Source: Niabella pedocola (GTDB lineage: Bacteria; Bacteroidota; Bacteroidia; Chitinophagales; Chitinophagaceae). From it: a DNA stretch of 64,000 bases. The stretch lies in contig NZ_JAJNEC010000006.1 of NCBI RefSeq assembly GCF_021044425.1, positions 62,001 through 126,000 of the forward strand, written 5' to 3'. Shown here piece by piece: positions 53,847 to 62,404 of this stretch (positions are counted from its first letter, which is position 1; every line of letters starts with the position of its first letter). The notes beneath the pieces are model-generated. The model worked only from the letters and a program-made list of their open reading frames with translations. It was not told where the DNA came from and did no database searches. The translations under genes and the position numbers were made by a program.

Positions 53847-55052
53847 ATGACTGCAAAAATGATAGCAAAAAAAATGATCCGTTCTGTATTATTTTGCTGC
53901 CTTGCTGTGGTAGCAGGTTCAGGCAGTGCATTGGCACAGCGCTATGATGTAGCGGCTTTTTACTGGCCGGCGTATCATTATGAGCCCAGGATCGGCTTTC
54001 TTTTCCCGGATAAGAAAGGGGAGTGGGAAATCATCTATAAGGCAAAACCCAAAGAGGAAGGACATGCACAACCAAAAGTACCGCTGTGGGGATATGAAAA
54101 CGAAGCCGATCCACAGGTGATGGACCGGAAAATAAAAACGGCGGTAGCACACGGCGTAAACACATTCATATTCGATTGGTACTGGTATGAGGGACAGCCG
54201 TTCCTGGAAAGCTGTATCAATAACGGGTTTTTGAAGGCCAATAAGGGACGGATGAAATTTTACCTGATGTGGGCCAATCATGATGCTACCAGCTATTGGG
54301 ACGTTCGCAATCCGCGCAAGGACTCGGTGATCTGGAAAGGCGGCGTGAACCGGGCTGAGTTTGATAAGATCACCGACCGGGTGATTCGCCGTTACTTCAA
54401 AAACCCATCGTATTATAAGATCAACGGGGAGCCGGTATTTTGTATTTATGAATTGCAAACGCTTATTAACGGGTTGGGCGGTCCGGTGTCCACAAAAGCG
54501 GCGCTGGATGATTTCAGGAAAAAGACAAAAGCTGCGGGCTTCCCGGGGCTGCATCTTCAGGGTATTTTATGGTCGGCCCTGCCGGCTTCTATCAATGGTG
54601 TTCCGGGAGATAAGATACAAACACAGGATAACGTGCTTACCTATTTTGGTTTCAGCAGTATCACCAATTATTGCTGGGCGCACCTGCAACGGCCTTCAGG
54701 CGACTATGAAAAATGGGCGGATGCATCCACGGCAATGTGGCCCGGGTTTGACCGTGATTTTTCGATTCCCTATTTCCCGAACGTAACCATTGGTTGGGAT
54801 CCCAATCCCCGTTATCCCTTCAAAGCGGGATACATTACCAACCCGGCTCCTGAAAAATTTGCGAAATACCTTGAAAAGGCAAAGGATTATCTGGATGCAC
54901 ACCCGCGGCAACCACAACTGGTAACCATTAATGCCTGGAATGAATGGTCGGAGGGCAGTTACCTCGAACCCGATACAACACATAAGCTGGGATACCTGCA
55001 AGTGTTAAAGCGTGTTTTTCCTGCACACCCTGCACCGGGGGTAAAACAATAA
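53847..55052 (+). CDS. GH99-like (WbsX-type) glycoside hydrolase domain protein
   Basis: The product has about 401 residues from the ATG at 53847; the 32 codons before it in the same frame are not signal-peptide-like. The mature part begins after ALAQ. YDVAAFYWPAYH, the FIFDWYWYEG motif and C-terminal TINAWNEWSEGSYLEPD are the pattern of the GH99-like/WbsX family, in which the paired Glu residues of the NEW(S/A)EG block are catalytic in GH99 enzymes. Expected action is endo-cleavage of alpha-mannosides or a related alpha-glycan; the exact linkage is unknown. It follows the SusD gene in the operon. Confidence 0.82.
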   Translation: MTAKMIAKKMIRSVLFCCLAVVAGSGSALAQRYDVAAFYWPAYHYEPRIGFLFPDKKGEWEIIYKAKPKEEGHAQPKVPLWGYENEADPQVMDRKIKTAVAHGVNTFIFDWYWYEGQPFLESCINNGFLKANKGRMKFYLMWANHDATSYWDVRNPRKDSVIWKGGVNRAEFDKITDRVIRRYFKNPSYYKINGEPVFCIYELQTLINGLGGPVSTKAALDDFRKKTKAAGFPGLHLQGILWSALPASINGVPGDKIQTQDNVLTYFGFSSITNYCWAHLQRPSGDYEKWADASTAMWPGFDRDFSIPYFPNVTIGWDPNPRYPFKAGYITNPAPEKFAKYLEKAKDYLDAHPRQPQLVTINAWNEWSEGSYLEPDTTHKLGYLQVLKRVFPAHPAPGVKQ

Positions 55053-55082
55053 AGAAAATATATTCAACCATAACGTTTATCA

Positions 55083-56894
55083 ATGAAATTTATTTTTACA
55101 ACACATCGTTTATTTTGTTTGGCCGGCTGCCTGTTATTATTGCCACTGAATGGGGCTACCCAAACATTAACGGCCTACCATTCCCTGCAAACGGCCACGG
55201 ATGCGCTGGGGCGGCGCGTGCCCGGCTATGAAACCACCGGCGCATCACGGAAAGATAAGTTTGTGGGATTGTTTTACTGGACCTGGCATACAAGACAGGG
55301 CAAGGACAATCCCCCCTTCAATGTAACCGAATACCTCGCCCGCGATCCGAAGGCCATCGATAATTACGACCATCCCATCTGGCCAAAGCGCAACAGTCCC
55401 TGGTTCTGGGGCGAGCCCTTGCTGGGCTATTACCTGGATACTGATGAATGGGTATTGCGTAAACATGCGGAGATGCTTGCCGATGCCGGTGTGGATGTGA
55501 TTATTTTTGATTGTACCAATGGGAACATCACCTGGAAAGAATCCTATATGAAGCTTTGCGAGGTATTTACCAAAGCCAGGAAGGATGGTGTTGCAACGCC
55601 CCGCATCGCTTTTATGCTTCCGTTCTGGCCCAGCGATGGAGGTAAGGAGATCCTGCGGGAGCTGTACCATGACCTGTACCGGCCGGGACTGTATAAAGAT
55701 CTTTGGTTTACCTGGAAAGGAAAGCCGCTGATTATGGGATTGCCGGAATTTGCAGATGATATTGCCGGTAAGGAAAATGATCCTGCACTACGTATGGCCA
55801 TGAAGAACTTTTTCACGTTTCGACCCGGGCAGCCCGTGTATAACAAGGGGCCCGAGCGGCCGGATCACTGGGGCTGGCTGGAAATATATCCCCAGCACGG
55901 GTTTGTAAAAAATAAGAACGGCGGCTTTGAACAGGTAACGGTGGGCGTGGCGCAAAACTGGAGTAAGGAAAGAGGATTAACCGCTATGAATGCGCCCGGC
56001 GCATTTGGCCGGAGTTATACCCATGCAAAGGGCTCCATAACAACACCAGGTGCGGTGAACTATGGATATAATTTCCAGGAGCAGTGGGAGCGGGCACTGG
56101 AGCTGGATCCGGAGTTTATTTTTATCACCGGCTGGAACGAATGGATCGCCGGCCGCTATAAAGTATGGCAGCAGCAAACCAATGCATTTCCGGATGAATG
56201 CGATCAGGAGGGAAGCCGCGATGTAGAGCCGATGAAGGGCGGGCATGGCGATAATTACTATTACCAGATGGTGGCCAATATCCGCCGGTTTAAGGGCTTA
56301 CCCGCGCCGCAACCCGCTTCCGCACCAGGTTCCATCCAGATAGATGGGAAATTTGACGAGTGGAATAAGGTAACCCCGGTTTTCCATAGCTATAAAGGCA
56401 ATACGCAGCACCGGAACAGTCCGGGCTGGGGTAGTCTGTATTACCGGAATCAAACGGGGCGTAATGATATTGTGCTGGCCAGGGTTGCAAGAGATAACGC
56501 GCATTTTTATTTTTATGTGGAAACCGCAACGGTGCTAAGCGCCAGAACGGACCCGGGCTGGATGCGTCTTTTTATTGACAGTGATAACGATAAAAATACC
56601 GGGTGGGAGGGTTATGATTTTGTGGTGAACCGGCTGAACCCGGGACAGAAAGCGATCCTTGAAAAATCAACCGCGGGCTGGTACTGGCAAAAGACGGGTG
56701 AAGTGGAATATGCAGTGGCCGGTAATAAAATGGAAATTAAAATACCGAGATCATTGCTGGGCATACCCGGAAAGGCTGATCTCGGTTTTAAATGGAGCGA
56801 TAATATGCAAGAGGAGGGAGTGATCACCGATTTTATCATTAACGGAGATGTGGCGCCCCTGGGAAGATTTAACTTTCATTTTACAGCACCTTAG
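55083..56894 (+). CDS. GH99/GH71-like secreted protein with C-terminal CBM9-like domain
   Basis: The product has 603 residues: signal peptide, a TIM-barrel-like catalytic region (about 50-400) with FVGLFYWTWHTRQGKDNPPFN, VIIFDCTNGN and ITGWNEWIAG, and a C-terminal beta-sandwich (about 415-603; IQIDGKFDEWNKVTPVFHSY, FIDSDNDKNTGWEGYDFVVN) resembling CBM9/DOMON-type modules. The NEW-containing block is shared with the preceding protein, so the two enzymes may act on the same glycan. It starts 30 bases after the preceding gene and is the last gene of the operon. Confidence 0.75.
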   Translation: MKFIFTTHRLFCLAGCLLLLPLNGATQTLTAYHSLQTATDALGRRVPGYETTGASRKDKFVGLFYWTWHTRQGKDNPPFNVTEYLARDPKAIDNYDHPIWPKRNSPWFWGEPLLGYYLDTDEWVLRKHAEMLADAGVDVIIFDCTNGNITWKESYMKLCEVFTKARKDGVATPRIAFMLPFWPSDGGKEILRELYHDLYRPGLYKDLWFTWKGKPLIMGLPEFADDIAGKENDPALRMAMKNFFTFRPGQPVYNKGPERPDHWGWLEIYPQHGFVKNKNGGFEQVTVGVAQNWSKERGLTAMNAPGAFGRSYTHAKGSITTPGAVNYGYNFQEQWERALELDPEFIFITGWNEWIAGRYKVWQQQTNAFPDECDQEGSRDVEPMKGGHGDNYYYQMVANIRRFKGLPAPQPASAPGSIQIDGKFDEWNKVTPVFHSYKGNTQHRNSPGWGSLYYRNQTGRNDIVLARVARDNAHFYFYVETATVLSARTDPGWMRLFIDSDNDKNTGWEGYDFVVNRLNPGQKAILEKSTAGWYWQKTGEVEYAVAGNKMEIKIPRSLLGIPGKADLGFKWSDNMQEEGVITDFIINGDVAPLGRFNFHFTAP

Positions 56895-56906
56895 CCGTGG
56901 TGTCTG

Positions 56907-56957
56907 TGCTGCTTTCTGTTGTTGAAGCAAGGCGCCTGCCGGTTTGCGAAAGCAGCA
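56907..56957. repeat. Inverted repeat at the end of the PUL operon
   Basis: TGCTGCTTTC and GAAAGCAGCA pair perfectly across 31 bases. It lies between convergent genes and has no T-run, so a terminator role is only possible. Confidence 0.4.
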
Positions 56958-57020
56958 TTGCCACAGATCTATTAAACCGCTTTCAAAACAGCAACAGGAA
57001 TGTGAATGCGGTGCTTACGG

Positions 57021-57641
57021 TTACCGGTTAAAAACAAGCTGGTTGGCCAGGCTGATCTCATCGGCACTGATGGTATGCCCCATGTTGGGATATACTTTTT
57101 CCGTAACATCGGCGTTCATCTGTTTTAATAATTCTGTGCTGGCATGCACCCGCTCTACCGGTACGTGAAAATCCGGATTGCTGGTACCTATAAACACCGG
57201 GGTTTGTTTAAAATCACCCTTATAGTTACCGGTATCCAGTTGTTCACCGATCAGTCCGCCGGTAAATGCCACCGCACCGCCATAACGCTGCGCCTGTCTT
57301 GCAATGTATTCAAGGGTTAAACAGGCGCCTTGTGAAAAGCCCAGAAAATACATATTTTCGGAAGCAATGCCTGCATCCGATGCCGTTTTTACGGTTTGAT
57401 GCACCATATCAATGGCCGAAGAAAGCCAGGGCTCATTCTCCTGTACAGGTGCCATAAACGAATAGGGGTACCAGGTATGGTTAGTAGCCTGCGGCGCCAG
57501 TAATGCCATGTCTGTAACATCCAGGTAAGGGGCAAGAGAAAGGATATCCTCAGCGCTCGCGCCCCGTCCGTGCAGCATAATGAGTGCACGGGAGGCCTTG
57601 CTTAATTCCTTTCCGCCGGTTATAATATTTAAGGTATGCAT
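57021..57641 (-). CDS. MhqD-like carboxylesterase (alpha/beta hydrolase)
   Basis: The product has 206 residues from the ATG at 57641; a longer frame with a 17-residue extension is less likely. MLHGRGASAEDIL (oxyanion loop), GFSQGACLTLEY (nucleophile Ser), PDFHVPVERV (Asp) and MGHTIS (His) give a complete catalytic triad of the phospholipase/carboxylesterase family. In Bacillus, MhqD is co-expressed with the dioxygenase MhqO in quinone resistance, and the same neighbour pair is seen here. Confidence 0.88.
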   Translation of the reverse strand: MHTLNIITGGKELSKASRALIMLHGRGASAEDILSLAPYLDVTDMALLAPQATNHTWYPYSFMAPVQENEPWLSSAIDMVHQTVKTASDAGIASENMYFLGFSQGACLTLEYIARQAQRYGGAVAFTGGLIGEQLDTGNYKGDFKQTPVFIGTSNPDFHVPVERVHASTELLKQMNADVTEKVYPNMGHTISADEISLANQLVFNR

Positions 57642-57845
57642 GGGGTTGTTGTGTTGTTTTATGAATGTACACGACTGCATTTTGTCAGCCATGCTTTAGA
57701 ATGAAAAGATACATCTGCGCAGCATCAGTGACATGTGCGTCCAATATGTGTGGCGCCGGGTACCAGCCGCAGCTGTGCAGATTGCTTATAGAAAAACGAA
57801 ATGAAGATCTGTGCCATCTGTTTCACCGGCAGGATGGCGGCCGTT

Positions 57846-58775
57846 TTATAATCCAGGCAGAACGGCTTCAATCTTTGTGCGGGCCGGTTCATATTGTTTG
57901 GGCAGTTTAAGCGCGGTGCCCAATTGCTCCAATGGTTCATCTCTTGTGAAGCCCGGGTTGTCGGTAGCAATTTCAAATAATACACCACCTGGTTCCCGGA
58001 AATAAAGCGAATAAAAATAATCCCGGTCGATCTTTTGTGTAATATTCAGTCCGGCGGCTGCTATTTTTTCCCGCAGTTCCATCTGATCCGTATCGTCTTT
58101 TACCCGGAAGGCGATATGATGATTGGTACCGGCCGCATTGCGTCCATAACCGGCCCTGGGGTCTTCAATGATATCGATATAATTGGCGGTATCTATATTT
58201 TCATTTACAAAACGGTAGCGGTTGCCCTCCTGTGCCAGTTGCCGGTACCCCAGCAGGTCGGTCAGCACTTTCGCCGTTGGATCTGCCTGGTTAAGCGTAA
58301 GCGTTGCATGATGAAAGCCCCTGGTGGCTGCATCGGCAGAAACCGCATCGGTAACCCAGGGAGCGCGGCTGTCGGCAGCAGCAGGAATAACCAGCGAAAG
58401 CTGTAAGCCGTCGGGATCGCTGAATGCCAGTTGCGGTTCTCCGAATATTTCGGCTTCCTGATACCCGATCTTGTTTTCTTCAAAGCGTTTTTTCCAGAAA
58501 TCAAAACTTCCTTCCGGAACGGAATAGCCGATATGGGTGGCCATACCGGCGCCGGTGGTTCCCTTTCCGATGCCTTCCCAGGGAAAGAAGGTAAGGATTG
58601 TGCCCGGTGTGCCGCTTTCATTTCCATAGTAGAAATGGTAGGTGCCCGGGTCGTCGAAGTTTACGGTTTTCTTTACCAGCCTTAGACCTAACACATTGGT
58701 ATAAAATCCATGGTTGCGTTTGGCATTGTCCGCGATGGCGGTGATATGATGTAATCCTAAAACTTTATTTTCCAT
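57846..58775 (-). CDS. MhqO-like ring-cleaving dioxygenase (VOC superfamily)
   Basis: The product has 309 residues from the ATG at 58775. Two pairs of glyoxalase/extradiol-dioxygenase modules are seen (LGLHHITAIADNAKRNHGFYTNVLGLRLV, and GFHHATLTLNQADPTAKVLTDLLGYRQL). The metal ligands expected from the family are His in each N-terminal HH block and Glu in GGVLFEIATD. Substrate probably a hydroquinone or catechol; a TAACTTTG sequence at 58807-58800 on the minus strand is a good -7 box 25 bases before the start, with no clear -33. Confidence 0.85.
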   Translation of the reverse strand: MENKVLGLHHITAIADNAKRNHGFYTNVLGLRLVKKTVNFDDPGTYHFYYGNESGTPGTILTFFPWEGIGKGTTGAGMATHIGYSVPEGSFDFWKKRFEENKIGYQEAEIFGEPQLAFSDPDGLQLSLVIPAAADSRAPWVTDAVSADAATRGFHHATLTLNQADPTAKVLTDLLGYRQLAQEGNRYRFVNENIDTANYIDIIEDPRAGYGRNAAGTNHHIAFRVKDDTDQMELREKIAAAGLNITQKIDRDYFYSLYFREPGGVLFEIATDNPGFTRDEPLEQLGTALKLPKQYEPARTKIEAVLPGL

Positions 58776-58932
58776 AATCGTGATTTTTTTATTGAAACAC
58801 AAAGTTACTACGCCGTAATACGGAACCACTTGAAGTAGATTAAGTGGCAATAAATGTTGGTTTTGTTACTTTGTAAGATATTGAAGGCACAAAGATCGTT
58901 GCAGTTGTTTGTTGGTATTGAGAGCATCGATG

Positions 58933-59260
58933 GCCGCTGATTCACAGATTTTGCTATTAGATCGGTGCAGTTGCATTGTTTGTATTGAGGATTTGGGTAG
59001 CCGCTGATTCGCAGATCGTATTATTGAATCAGTGCATCTGCGGCACTAAACGCCGGTTTTGTAAAGATCGTTGGAATTGTTTGTTAGTATTGAGAGCATC
59101 GGTAGCCGCTGATTCGCGGATCGTGTTATTGAATCAGCGCATCTGCGGCATTAAACGCCGGTTTTGTAAAGATGCGGAGAACAACAGAGATGGTTACAGC
59201 TGTTTGTTGGTATTGAGCGCATCGATGGCCGCAGATTCGCAGATTTTTTTATTGGATCGG
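58933..59260. repeat. Array of four REP-like repeats
   Basis: Four diverged copies of GCCGC(T/A)GATTCGCAGAT begin at 58933, 59000, 59105 and 59228. The second and third copies are followed by an inverse of the form GAATCAGNGCATCTGCGGC, making imperfect hairpins. The spacings are 67, 105 and 123 bases, so they are not a simple tandem array. The repeats occupy the rest of the 58776-59299 gap and run in frame with the downstream pirin frame by chance. Confidence 0.7.
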
Positions 59261-59299
59261 CGCAGTTGTGATATTGTATCATCATCTAAAAATAAAAAT

Positions 59300-60013
59300 A
59301 TGCAGGTACAACATTTTAAAGCTTCGGAACGAGGCGTCAAAGATGCCGGCTGGCTGAAGAGCAATTTTGTGTTCAGTTTCAGCAATTATTATAACCCGGT
59401 TAAAAGCGCATTTGGCACGTTGATGGCGTTCAACGACGATTACCTGGCACCGGGCAAGGGATTTGGTATTCATCCGCATGTGAATATGGAGATCATTTCC
59501 ATTTTACTGAAAGGCCGCATGAACCATAAAGATACCCTTGGCTATAATACGGAGTTTGAAGAAGGAGGCGTACAGATCATGAGCGCGGGCAGTGGCCTGC
59601 GGCATGAGGAATACAATATTGGCGAAGACGAAGTGAATTTTTTGCAGATCTGGGTCTACCCAAAGCAACAAAATATTACGCCTCGGTACCAATACCGCAG
59701 TTTTCCAAAAGAAACACGGAAAAACAAACTGGTAACCATTATATCCGGTGAAGAGGGACAGGCGCATTGCTGGATCAATCAGAACGCCCGGCTAAGCCTG
59801 GGGTATTTTGAAAAGGATCACAGCACTACGTGTTCCTTTAACCCGGAGAATAAATGCCTGTTTGTATTTGTGATCACCGGGTCTGTTACCGTAAACGGTG
59901 TGGCTGTTCCCCAACGCGATGCCCTGGGTGTGTGGGATACGGATACGGTTGCGATCCTGTGTAACGAGGAGAGCGAGTACCTGGTGATTGAAACGGTGGT
60001 GAATCAGAAGTGA
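59300..60013 (+). CDS. Pirin family protein
   Basis: The product has 237 residues starting at the ATG at 59300, just after the repeat array; an upstream in-frame ATG would translate the repeats and is rejected. HPHVNMEIISIL and GLRHEEYN are the cupin metal motifs. It is divergent from the ring-cleaving dioxygenase. It is shorter than the two other pirins here and resembles the YhaK/quercetinase-like subgroup. Confidence 0.88.
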   Translation: MQVQHFKASERGVKDAGWLKSNFVFSFSNYYNPVKSAFGTLMAFNDDYLAPGKGFGIHPHVNMEIISILLKGRMNHKDTLGYNTEFEEGGVQIMSAGSGLRHEEYNIGEDEVNFLQIWVYPKQQNITPRYQYRSFPKETRKNKLVTIISGEEGQAHCWINQNARLSLGYFEKDHSTTCSFNPENKCLFVFVITGSVTVNGVAVPQRDALGVWDTDTVAILCNEESEYLVIETVVNQK

Positions 60014-60050
60014 GATTCGGATGCAAGAAGCCAGATCTGAAATTCCAGAT

Positions 60051-60184
60051 TCAATGTCGTTTCTTTAAGGCCGCAGATTCGCAGATTTAGCACCCGCTTT
60101 AATCGCACTCAAATAATATCGCAGAAAAGGCTCCGAAGACACAATCAGTGTATCTGTGGCAATTATAAAGGAAAACGACATTGA
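60051..60184. repeat. MITE-like element with imperfect 40-base terminal inverted repeats
   Basis: The left end TCAATGTCGTTTCTTTA and the right end (on the other strand) TCAATGTCGTTTTCCTTTA are inverse to each other, and the match continues inward through GCCGCAGATTCGCAGATT against GCCACAGATACACTGATT. The 134-base unit has no coding content. It is similar in core sequence to the REP-like repeats of the window. Confidence 0.65.
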
Positions 60185-60187
60185 TTT

Positions 60188-60237
60188 GTGAATCCAGACC
60201 TGGGCACCCGGATGCGGATGCCCAGGTCTGGATTCAC
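60188..60237. repeat. Perfect 19-base inverted repeat
   Basis: Arms at 60188-60206 and 60219-60237 are perfect complements around a 12-base loop, with GTGAATCCAGACC at the outer end. It starts just after the MITE-like unit and lies between convergent genes. A transcription barrier is possible but there is no T-run. Confidence 0.7.
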
Positions 60238-60352
60238 CCTGGGAATTGATCCCGCTGACGGCTGAAAGCACGACAGGTAGCCCGCTCCAGGATCATCTCA
60301 TCGCTCAAGGCTGGAATCTGTCTGCTCAAATCCGGAATCTCAACCCCAATCG

Positions 60353-62317
60353 TTACTGCACGGTAATATCCTTCGTCTTCCCATCAACCGTTAACGTAAG
60401 CCGGAGGGCACCGGTTTCATAATTGTTGCCGGCATTTTCTTTCAACGTGATAACCGGCGCTTTTTTACTGCTGAAGGGATAGAGTACCGTTACAAAGGTT
60501 TGGGTGGCACCGCCTGTTTTTGATTTTTCAAATACAAAGGCCGGCCGTTTCAGTTCCTGGCGGTAGGAATAGGAAACCTTACCCTCTTCTTCTTTTAATG
60601 TAACGGCGTCCTGGTTCAGGTTCTGGATCAGCAGGTTGTTGCCATCGGTATAAGTAGTGTATACAGCGTGGCGCTGCTGATCAAAAACAGGATTACTGTT
60701 TTCTTTAAGCTGAAAATGAGTGCCGATACTACCGGTGGCTTTTCCAGCAGCCCGGTCGATGATGAGGAAATATTGCTGATTGATGAACAGTACCGTCCGC
60801 TGGTGATCCAGCTCCGCGTAGCTGGGATTGGTGTATGTAAGTATATCCAGGTTCTTACCCGTTTTCCATTGCTGCAGTGCCGCCTTGGTAATGACCATGT
60901 TTTCATTGTTTAATGTAAGCGTACTATGTACCCGGGTTTGCCGGTACCAATCCCGGAGCTTCATAATGGTGGAATCGCCGGCGTATACATAGCAACCAGC
61001 ATCCGGTGTAAAATTGCGGCCTTTGATCCAGAGCTCAAAAGTGCCATTGTCCGGCTGAGCGTGGAAGGCGCCGGGAGGGCTGGCCTTTAACACCATCACC
61101 GTTGAAGCCTGGCTCCATCCATTCCGGAACGTATAAAAGCCAGAAGTGGTCAATCCATGTGAAAGGAATGGAGGCTGTTTGCCCTTTTTGCCATCGGTAG
61201 CGTAATATTGAATGACTTCATTATGCGGAAAGGCTTTAGCCCAGCTGGCATAGGATTTCAGCATCGAGGATTTATCTACCAGCTTTGCATCGCTGAATAC
61301 GGGGTAGGTATAATCGGGGAAAGAGAAATTGATGGTGGCCAGGATCATTTTTTCAACCGTTTCTTTATAGCTGGTTGGAAATACACCCTCCATACCGGCC
61401 TGCTGGGCGGAGCGGAGCGCGCTCAGGAAGGTATTAATCATGGCCACATGATAGTTGGGTGATAACTCCCACTGCACCCCGTCCGCGTACACCTGTTTTT
61501 TTATTTCATCATTAAGAATCGTTGCACCCCCGTTTCTCCAGGCGGCCGCTCTTTTAAATTCGGGGAAGGATACACCTGCAAACAACACCCGCTGTGCTTC
61601 AAAAAGACGATGGTTACCGCGGTCGGCATAGTTGTTCGACAGGTAGTCGGCTTGCTGGTGGTAATTGTTTAAAAACGCCATAAGGAAAGCCGGTGTAAAA
61701 TTGGAAGAATGTACAAAGATGTTAAAGGAGGGTGCCAGGTTTAAGATCCTGTCTGAAATTTCCAGCGGGCGCCAGGCATATTTGTCGTTGTCTTTGGACA
61801 ACCCCAGCGGGTTTTTCCGGGCCCAGTCTGTAAACTGGAGCATCCATTCGCGGGCATAGCGCTCGTCTTTTGTAGCCCGGTATACCAGTGCCATGGACTG
61901 CCACCATTTTACCCGGTGCAGCTGCCAGCGCACTTCATTGTCTTTCACCGGCCAGTATTGCCAGTTGATATCCTTTCCATAATCAAAAAAGCCATAACCC
62001 TTATGGGGCTTGAACTTGTGCTGCAGCGCACTGTCTGCCGCAGCCTGGGTTGCTTTATCGATGGGCTGGTTCAGCTCGATCTCTTCTTCCGCGGCACTGA
62101 AATCGGGGTCCTTGCTTTTCTTTTTATAATAGCTGAGCAAGGCAGCAGCAGCGGCCGGGTAATTTTGCGCCTGTACCTGGGCTTTAACCTTTTCCAGCCC
62201 GGGATAATCCAGGTTCAGTATGTCGAACCCGGATTTTCCGATGGGCTGTTGCTGTGCGCTGCCAGTTAAAAAGATGATGGTCAGTAACAGAACCGGTATG
62301 ATTTTTTTTATGATCAT
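60353..62317 (-). CDS. Heparinase II/III family lyase, PL12-like
   Basis: The product has 654 residues: signal peptide, an N-terminal alpha-helical toroid (about 30-345) and a C-terminal beta-sandwich region (about 380-654). Candidate catalytic residues by family pattern are Asn235 in GNHR, Tyr289-His290 in SPNYH, and His419 in AFHAQPDNGTFELW. PL12 enzymes cleave heparan sulfate by beta-elimination; related families cut other uronate polymers, so the substrate is only suggested. It lies 87 bases downstream of the partial lyase-like gene. Confidence 0.82.
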   Translation of the reverse strand: MIIKKIIPVLLLTIIFLTGSAQQQPIGKSGFDILNLDYPGLEKVKAQVQAQNYPAAAAALLSYYKKKSKDPDFSAAEEEIELNQPIDKATQAAADSALQHKFKPHKGYGFFDYGKDINWQYWPVKDNEVRWQLHRVKWWQSMALVYRATKDERYAREWMLQFTDWARKNPLGLSKDNDKYAWRPLEISDRILNLAPSFNIFVHSSNFTPAFLMAFLNNYHQQADYLSNNYADRGNHRLFEAQRVLFAGVSFPEFKRAAAWRNGGATILNDEIKKQVYADGVQWELSPNYHVAMINTFLSALRSAQQAGMEGVFPTSYKETVEKMILATINFSFPDYTYPVFSDAKLVDKSSMLKSYASWAKAFPHNEVIQYYATDGKKGKQPPFLSHGLTTSGFYTFRNGWSQASTVMVLKASPPGAFHAQPDNGTFELWIKGRNFTPDAGCYVYAGDSTIMKLRDWYRQTRVHSTLTLNNENMVITKAALQQWKTGKNLDILTYTNPSYAELDHQRTVLFINQQYFLIIDRAAGKATGSIGTHFQLKENSNPVFDQQRHAVYTTYTDGNNLLIQNLNQDAVTLKEEEGKVSYSYRQELKRPAFVFEKSKTGGATQTFVTVLYPFSSKKAPVITLKENAGNNYETGALRLTLTVDGKTKDITVQ

Positions 62318-62404
62318 CAGAATGATTTTAGTGGTTGAAGATGCACCCGGTGTGCGGGTATAAAAACAGTTTTTGCCCGATATTGTTCCTGGGCGGCCAT
62401 TGAA

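Noticed and set aside
58976..59299. 108-codon extension of the pirin frame containing three repeated peptide units
   Set aside because: It is the chance translation of the REP-like array; a normal pirin N-terminus begins at 59300.
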